Assembly (NCBI GenBank): GCA_039583875.1
Contig: CM077166.1
Location: 77,664,564 to 77,728,563 of the forward strand
Source: Platanthera guangdongensis
Lineage: Eukaryota; Streptophyta; Magnoliopsida; Asparagales; Orchidaceae
DNA: 64,000 nt
Reading direction: 5' to 3'
The translations under genes were made by a program, and so were the position numbers. Position 1 is the stretch's first letter; each line of letters starts with the position of its first letter. Of this stretch, positions 57,894 through 64,000 are shown one piece after another. The notes beneath the pieces are model-generated. The model searched no databases, was not told the origin of the DNA, and was given only the letters and a program-made list of their open reading frames with translations.

Positions 57894-58925
57894 TGAAAGT
57901 TTTGATTTCAAGAACAACTAATCACCTAGAGGTGGGTGAATAGGTCCAATTCCAAAAAACATTAAGCAATTAATCGATTCTTAACACATCACATCAATCT
58001 CATCACAATCAAACCAGCACAGCACATTACACAGAATTTTATAATGGTTCCCCAATTGATGGGTACATCTACTTTCCCCCTTCGCCTATCTAGCAGTATA
58101 CTATATTCGGCCTAACTTCCTTCTATCTTTCTCAGATCCTAAGATCTTACCGCTCAGAGCTCAACCAGCTCCTACAACTCAGGCACAAGCCCTACCACTC
58201 AGATCACCAAGATCCTACAACTCAATTTCTTCCCAAGAACTCTACCTCAGAGTGACTCCACACTCCTATAGCTTAGGAAATCCTGCCCTACCTCAATGTG
58301 AATCCACACACCTACAACTCATGCAACTCCTGCCCTACCTCAGCCTTTATAACATATACTTACAAATCAGGCCTTAGCCTTACCACTCAGATTCAAAATG
58401 AATCTTACAAAGAAATGTTCAAGATAATGAATTTCAGACACCAGAGAGAATTCTTTGTGCATGTCTACCTAGACTGAGCAGATATCAGCCCTAACTTCTT
58501 CTTCACAGCAACAAGATGATATAGAGATCTTGAAATGATGCTCGACTTGTTGTGGAATCAACTACAAGATGAATTCGATCCTTCTTAAGGAAAATCTCCT
58601 GATATGGACTGAGCAGATTTCAGCCCCTTCCTTCTTCTTTGATCCAGCAAATTGATCTTCAGATTCTGGCTCGGCTTGGATCGGGAAGATAACTTCAGTT
58701 AGGGCACACCTACGCTGATTTGTCTCTCTCAGAGGATTACTCTAAACTTGTCGGAGTGGATGTTGATTGCACCAGCAAACTTAGAAGCCCTTCAGATTTG
58801 ATCTTGAAGTTCCTGGCTTCTGCAATAATGACGGATGAAGATGATGAACTTCGCTTCTTGTTTTAATCAGAAATTAATCTAATTAATCCTTCAATTAAAT
58901 TCACTTAGATCTCGATCTATTCTGC

Positions 58926-58933
58926 TATTTATA
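58926..58933 (-). promoter_or_regulatory. Putative CopD TATA box
   Basis: Minus strand TATAAATA, just downstream of the palindrome arrays and upstream of the leader of the LTR. Confidence 0.55.
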
Positions 58934-59509
58934 ATCCCGTCACATTATCAAGATGATCGACACGTGTCTCAGTTTTAACAGTCATTAAAACCTCAGCTCT
59001 ATTAATCTTGAGATCCACTGTAGACTGACGATGACGTTAATATCAATTTGCATCAAATATGAACTTTGTTGACTTGTTGACTTTGCTGAGTCAGCATCAT
59101 TCTGGACTTAGCCAAAATTAGCTAACTTTTCTAAAATCCTACGTTTGACGAACTTCAAGCTTAGCTCGACAAAATCTGAACTCAGCTCGATGAAACAGTG
59201 AAGCTGAGATCGACGAATTCTCTTAGCTCAGTTCTTTCTTCAGGTGAAGGCTGAGGTCGACGAACTTCGAGCTCAGGTCGACAAAATCTGAACTTCGGTC
59301 GATGATTCTGATAGCTGAGTCCTTCTTATAGGTAAAAGCTGAGATCGACGAACTCTGGACTCCAGTCGACAATTCTGATAGCTGAGTCCCTCTTATAGGT
59401 AAAAGCTGAGATTGACGAACTCTGAACTCCGGTCGACGAAAGCTAAGCTCAGCTCAACGAATGGTAGACTCAGCGATTCTGGACTTAGAAATTTCTTCAG
59501 CTTTGCATG

Positions 59510-60200
59510 ATGGCGTTGAGAGCGTTGAGTGAATATCCCTTACTCAACGCTTTTTCCCTTAGCCATATTCTTCAGCTTTCTACCTGATGGCGTTGAGAGT
59601 ATTGAGTGAATATCCCTCACTCAATGCTTTTTCTCTTAGCCATATTCTTCAACTTTCTACCTGATGGCGTTGAGAGCGTTGAGTGTATAAGCTTCACTCA
59701 ACGCATCTGGACTTGGTCGATTTTCTGCAATCTTGCCTTCTTGCTAAAGTTTGGCGTTGACAGACTCAGCATGGCGTTGAGTGATGAAGCTTCACTCAAC
59801 GCTTCTGGACTTCATCGATTTTCTACAATCTTGCCTTCTTGCTAAAGTTTGGCATTGATAGACTCAGCATGGTGTTGAGTGATGAAGCTTCACTCAACGC
59901 TTCTGAAATTAGTCCATTTTTTGGATTCTTCACAGTAAGACTATGACAGGATAACCTTGACTCAACTCTTCTAGCTGTATGGCGTTGAGTGAGTTGAGCT
60001 CACTCAATGCTTCTGGACTTAGCCGATTTTTTGGATTCTTCACAGCGGTCTCAATTGTCTCAGTGCTTTTTGCTGAATGACATTGAGTGAGCTTGCCTCA
60101 CTCAACACTTTTGGACTTTGATAATTTTCTTGCATGCCTTCTCTCAGCGCCATTATCTAGATGACATTGAGTGAGCTTGCCTCACTCAACGCTTTTGGAC
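59510..60200 (-). repeat. GTTGAGTGA hairpin array in CopD U3
   Basis: About eight units of GCGTTGAGTGA-spacer-TCACTCAACGC, each about 25-30 bp, separated by TCTGGACTTAGCCGATTTT-like linkers. Adjacent 59100-59480 carries GTCGACGAA-type motifs. Both are upstream of the TATA box on the minus strand. Confidence 0.82.
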
Positions 60201-60393
60201 TTGAGTAATTCTATGAGTTTCCAGCTCCACCTTGAGTCCACCTATCATTGTCTCTTGAACTAGCTGTCTAGTCATTGTGACAAATACTAACCTGTATGCA
60301 TGAACTTAACCATACATTAAATACAACTATGTTTATCTCATTGACATGTTTGACACCATCAAATCAGGGTCATTGGGATCAATGGACCCAATA

Positions 60394-61122
60394 ATCTCCC
60401 CCTATTTGAAGATGTCAAAACCACTGATCAAGCATGTCAAAAACACTGATCAAGCTTCTTTAGTCAATGAGATATACATTACACAGGCAATAAAAGTATA
60501 TTTATATTAAATTCAGTGAAATGAACTTTACCTACTCCCCTGGATTTCGACAGAGAGAGTTACACCTTAGAGGATTACCTCTTAGCTTGACCACCCTATG
60601 ACTTTCTCCTACTGTGTTTCTGCCATGAAGGAGCTTGATACTTTCTGATAGTCATCTTCTATCTCTCCCCCCTTGAGCTTGAACAACCAAGGGTAAACAT
60701 GACCTCCATCTTTAAATCTCTCCCCCTTTTTGACCTCTTCAGATAGTAAGGAAGGATCATCAGGTGTTTTCCCCCATGACTTTCTCCCCCTAGCTGATGT
60801 AAATGAAGCAAGGAGTGTAGCTGCCAACATGCCCCTTATACAGAGCTGACTTGTATATCACTTGATACCACTTGAAAGTCAGTATACCAGCACTAGAGAA
60901 GATACTGTATACCACTTGAAAGCACTTGAAAGCACTTGAAATTCAGTATCACTAGAAATTCTCTACACTACTAGAGAAGAGTACTTGAAAGTCTCTGGTA
61001 CTGTAGATGTTGATACCACTTGAAAGGAAGCATCTTCTCTCATCTTGCTTTCCACTAGGTCTGCAGAACCTGTAAAAAGAATAAACTTGTACCAAGCATA
61101 ATACCTTAAGGAGTACCTGAAG
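60394..61122 (-). other. CopD region between RNase H and 3' LTR
   Basis: About 730 bp. Next to the LTR is the polypurine tract (plus strand CTCCCCCT at 60396-60403) with a second CT-rich run near 60720. ACTTGAAAG words recur ten times at 60860-61030. Unlike CopC there is no env-position ORF of comparable size. Confidence 0.55.
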
Positions 61123-62470
61123 CTATTCTAAGTTCAACATACCCAACTCAATTTTGAAGGTGTTGAACTTAGCTTCATCTAGAGACTTAGTGAAGATATT
61201 TGTCACTTGCTTATTAGTGGAGACAAACTCTAGGCAAATATCTTCTCTCTCAACATGCTCCCTAATAAAATGATACTTAATTTCTATATGCTTAGTCCTG
61301 TTATGTGAAACTGGATTCCTAGTAATAGAAATTGCACTATTAGAATCACAATATAGAGGAGTTCTACCTATCTTAATGCCATAGTCTTCAAGCTGATGTT
61401 GTATCCACGGCAATTGAGCACAACAGCTACCTGCTGCAATGTACTCTGACTCTGCAGTGGAGATAACAACACTAGTTTGTTTCTTGCTGCTGCATGACAC
61501 CAATCTTCCACCTAGGAATTGATATGTACTAGTGGTAATTTTCCTGTCTTCCTTGCAGCCTGAAAAATCTGCATCTGAAAATCTAGTTAGCTCAAAATCT
61601 CTATTCCTAGGGTACCATAGACCAAGATCTGGTGTCCCCTTAAGATATCTTAAAATTCTCTTTGCCTCAGAATAATGAGATTCTTTAGGGCATGTCTGAT
61701 ACCTAGCACAGACACATGTAGCATACATGATGTCAGGCATGCTGGCAGTCAAGTATAGAAGGGAGCCAATTATCCCTCTATACAAAGACTAATCAACAAG
61801 TTTCCCTACCTCATATTTTCCTACACGCATACTCGACCACATTGGAGTTCTCATGGTGGAGGCATTCTCCAAACCATATTTCTTAATTAACTCTCTTGTG
61901 AACTCAGACTGAGATATAGACAAACCATCATCAGTCTGTCTTACTTGGAGTCCCAAGAAGAATTTTAGCTCACCCATGCTGCTCATCTCAAACTTCCTTT
62001 GCATAAGTTTGGCAAACTTCCTATAAAGATTGTTTTCAGTAGATCCAAAGATAATGTCATCGACATATATCTAGACTAGGATGACCTTGCCCTTAGATTC
62101 CCTAAGGAATAGAGTCTTATCTATTTTCCCCCTTGAGAATTTGTTCTCAATGAGGAAAGTAGACAATGTTTCATATCATGCTCTAGCGGCTTGTTTCAAC
62201 CCATATAGAGCTTTATTAAGCTCATAAACAAAATTAAGAAAGTGAGGATCTATAAAACTTGGTAGCTGGTCCATATATACTTCCTCTTTTAAGTCTCCAT
62301 TCAGGAATGCTGACTTCACATCCATCTAGAAGACTTTGAATCCTTGATAGGCAGCAAAAGCAAGGAATAACCTTATTATTTCCAGCCTTGCTACTGGGGC
62401 AAAGGTTTGGTCAAATCTATTCCTTCTTCTTGCTTGTATCCTTTTGCTACCAATCTGGCCTTACTTTTTG
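61123..62470 (-). pseudogene. CopD reverse transcriptase and RNase H
   Basis: Minus strand: [18 protein letters not shown] with the first Asp, [21 protein letters not shown] with the Asp pair, MSSMGELKFFLGLQV and SEFTRELIKKYGLENAS. The RNase H stretch is open for 220 codons: GIIGSLLYLTASMPDIMY, RFSDADFSG, TAESEYIAAGSC, LYCDSNSAISI and RTKHIEIKYHFIREHVE, ending MLNLE. Stops interrupt RT, for example before MDVKSAF, before YETLST and before IYVDD; each looks like a C-to-T or G-to-A change from Gln or Trp. Confidence 0.9.
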
Positions 62471-63034
62471 ACAATAATGCCATTCTCATCTAACTTGTTC
62501 CTGTAGATCCATTTTGTTCTTATGACATTATGTCCCTTTGGTCTGGGAACCAGCTCCCAGACACTACATCTTTTGAATTGTTTCAGCTCTTCCTGCATAG
62601 AATCAATCCAGTAAGAGTTTTTGATAGCCTCTTCAAGCTTCTTGGGCTCTATTTGTGATAGGAAGCTTGAACATAGAGCTGTATTGATGCTCTTGCTCCT
62701 TGTCTAGACACCATATCTTACATCACCAATGATTTGGTATGCTGGATGGTCCCTCAAATGTCTCACAGCTGGAGGCATTCTAGCTTCAGATAGCTATTCT
62801 GCATTGTTCTCAGCTGGATGAACCTCATTGTCTTCAGCTAACTATTCTTCATCCTTAGCTTGTGAGTCTTAAGCTCCCCCTGGATAGCACCCATCTTCTT
62901 CCTTATCTTATCATGTTGGATCCATTTCCCTGATAGTAAGCCTGTCCATCTCATCCTTTAAACCTGCAGAACTAGAAGAGGTGTTTGGCAGCTCACAGTT
63001 AATTAGGTTTGACTCATCAAAGACAACATGTACT
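62471..63034 (-). pseudogene. CopD RT leader and integrase tail
   Basis: Reading minus, HVVFDESNLINCELPN is the common end of copia integrase (VVFDE), then a linker, RHLRDHPAYQIIGDVRYGV of the SIRE/Maximus type, IKNSYWIDSMQEELKQFKR and WIYRNKLDENGIIVKK of early RT. Several stops. The integrase core itself is absent; text stops near 63034. Confidence 0.8.
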
Positions 63035-63339
63035 TGATGAGTCCACATTTTACACTGATTTTTGGACTCATCTAGGCTAGTTTTATCGTCTTAGCACTAC
63101 ACTTGAGAGCCTTTATTGCTTATTTGTGCTTATGTACCTATTTCACGATTAAGTGCACTGTATGCCCGCTTCTGTGTGCTTTCTGTGTTTCTATTTTTGT
63201 TGTTATTCTTTAGCTCTATCTTGGGGATGTGGTGTGCACGTTCTGGTGGCCTTTCTGCCCCTTCTGCTGGTACAGTGGTCGTGTGCGTGCTCCAGAACTG
63301 CTCGGGAGACTCCGACGATGCAGGAATACTGCGCACGAC

Positions 63340-63600
63340 CACTGGACTTACTACGCACGACCACTGGTCGTGCGCCACTGTTCGTGTGCATTACACCCCC
63401 TTTTTCATAACCCTGTCTCGGTAATCGCACGAGCACTGGCCATAGTGCGCACGACCACTGGTCGTGCGCCACTGCTCGTGCGCATATATGTTGATGCTTC
63501 TTATCCAGGTTGCAGGTTTATTTGGAAAAGTCGCACGATCATCGACCTACAGTGCGCACGACCACTGGTCGTGCGCCACTGATCGTGCGCACTGCTTCTG
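63340..63600 (+). repeat. GCGCACGACCACTGGTCGTGCGC palindrome copies
   Basis: The 23-bp palindrome is perfect at 63447-63469 and 63554-63576, and over 21 bp at 63354-63374; each is followed by CACTG(C/T/A)TCGTGCGC or a near copy. Half-sites occur around 63330. Confidence 0.9.
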
Positions 63601-63609
63601 CTGCCTCCG

Positions 63610-63618
63610 TATATAAGG
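63610..63618 (+). promoter_or_regulatory. Putative TATA box of LTR-X
   Basis: TATATAAGG directly after the palindrome array and before a leader-like segment. Confidence 0.55.
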
Positions 63619-64000
63619 CTCTGCTCCGCATTTTAGGTCAACGCCTGTCATTTACTGCGATCGGAGAGTGGGTGGGAATCGTCGTTTCAATTCTCCAGCT
63701 GCTCCATCACTTCCACCTTCGTCGGGAAGCCATTTCCAACTACTCCGAAGCTTTTCAACACTCCGGCGAAGCCCTCGGCCATTGATGACTTCAACTCCAA
63801 GCTTTCCTGCAGAGTTGGTGAAGTAGATAACCTAGAGAACGGACTTAAAGGCCTTCGAGGTGACAGATTTTTGGTACCGGAAGCCTCCTTGGACTGAGCC
63901 CGGAAGCGGATTGACAACTCGCTACTCCGGCCACGACCCGCGGTGGATCTTCATTCTCTTTTGGTTTACTCCTCTTCCCCTTCCTCTGTGTTATGAATGT

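Larger units (their letters stand above)
57894..60393 (-). repeat. CopD 3' LTR (about 2500 bp)
   Basis: On the minus strand it starts TATTGGGTCCATTGATCC (TG changed to TA) after the tract AGGGGGAGAT and ends CCTATTCACCCACCTCTAGG then AACTTTCA. Palindrome arrays fill 59100-60200, TATAAATA (minus) is at 58926-58933, and GTAGG-unit minihairpins fill 58130-58400. Confidence 0.85.
57894..63034 (-). mobile_element. CopD: SIRE-type Ty1/copia, minus strand, partial
   Basis: The 3' LTR is on the left and pol to the right on the minus strand. RT, RNase H and the end of integrase are recognisable; the element is cut near 63034 by the start of another LTR, so its 5' part lies beyond the window or is lost. 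Its left end is flanked by GTTAT. Confidence 0.85.
63035..64000 (+). mobile_element. LTR-X: start of an unassigned LTR element, cut by the window end
   Basis: Sequence character changes at TGATGAGTCCACATTTTACAC. A palindrome array (63340-63600), TATATAAGG at 63610-63618 and a CTCC/TTCTCC-rich leader with CCATCACTTCCACCTTCGTC follow, the same U3-TATA-leader order as the other LTRs here, reading plus. No right end, primer site or coding sequence is visible within the window. The left border is tentative because a few bases could still be CopD coding sequence. Frames here are artefacts of the palindromes. Confidence 0.55.

Noticed and set aside
63011..63043. Inverted repeat GACTCATCAA/TTGATGAGTC as a terminal structure
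   Set aside because: One arm is CopD coding text (FDES) and the other the LTR-X start; no duplicate or second element end supports a functional unit.

Overview
The window is plant nuclear DNA, almost certainly from an angiosperm with a repeat-rich genome. Essentially all of it is LTR retrotransposon sequence. The elements carry initiator-tRNA-Met primer-binding sites, Ty3/gypsy chromovirus and Ty1/copia polyproteins, 5-bp target duplications, and a CACTA-type DNA element with a 3-bp duplication. I found no host protein gene, rRNA or tRNA gene, and no prokaryotic feature. Names below are local labels.

Left part (1-6257): an anonymous A+T-rich stretch, a SIRE-type copia LTR fragment (1404-3069), a gypsy LTR fragment (3070-4774) and a second, different SIRE-type LTR fragment (4775-6257, continuing at 34949-35278).

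Centre (6258-34943): a four-level nest. GypA (minus strand, TSD AGGTC) sits in the SIRE-type LTR. GypB (minus, 13261-31620, TSD TGACA) sits in the gag zinc-knuckle region of GypA. CopA (plus, 15356-21415, TSD AGATC) sits in the 3' LTR of GypB. A 728-bp solo LTR (TSD ATTAT) sits in the GypB integrase. Hand-counted LTR differences support the order: CopA about 16 substitutions in 1865 bp, GypB about 35 in 3339 bp, and GypA clearly more. GypB has a nearly open pol and is the best preserved autonomous-type element. CopA keeps only gag and a catalytically altered integrase, so it must have been moved in trans.

Right part (35279-64000): GypC (plus, 5'-truncated relative of GypA) is split by CopB (35955-44142, TSD GTTTT, gag-pol broken by two frameshifts and a stop). 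GypC abuts CopC, a SIRE-type copia whose RNase H is split by the CACTA-type element (50017-51775, TSD AAT); CopC keeps an env-position ORF region and its 3' LTR. Then come an Athila-like gypsy protease relic, the minus-strand SIRE-type element CopD, and the start of another LTR cut by the window end.

The most interesting signals are: (1) almost every LTR family here carries its own array of short palindromes, usually just upstream of its TATA box; (2) a 95-nt GT-AG intron-like segment lies exactly at the GypB gag-pol junction and could set the Gag to Gag-Pol ratio; (3) a tandem pair of hairpins in the GypB LTR differs at three stem base pairs, all compensated, which argues for selection on RNA or DNA structure; (4) CopA is a recently mobilised element with an integrase lacking two catalytic acids. 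Coordinates of boundaries with TSDs are exact by reading; LTR fragments without TSDs may be off by tens of bases. All identity figures are counts by eye.
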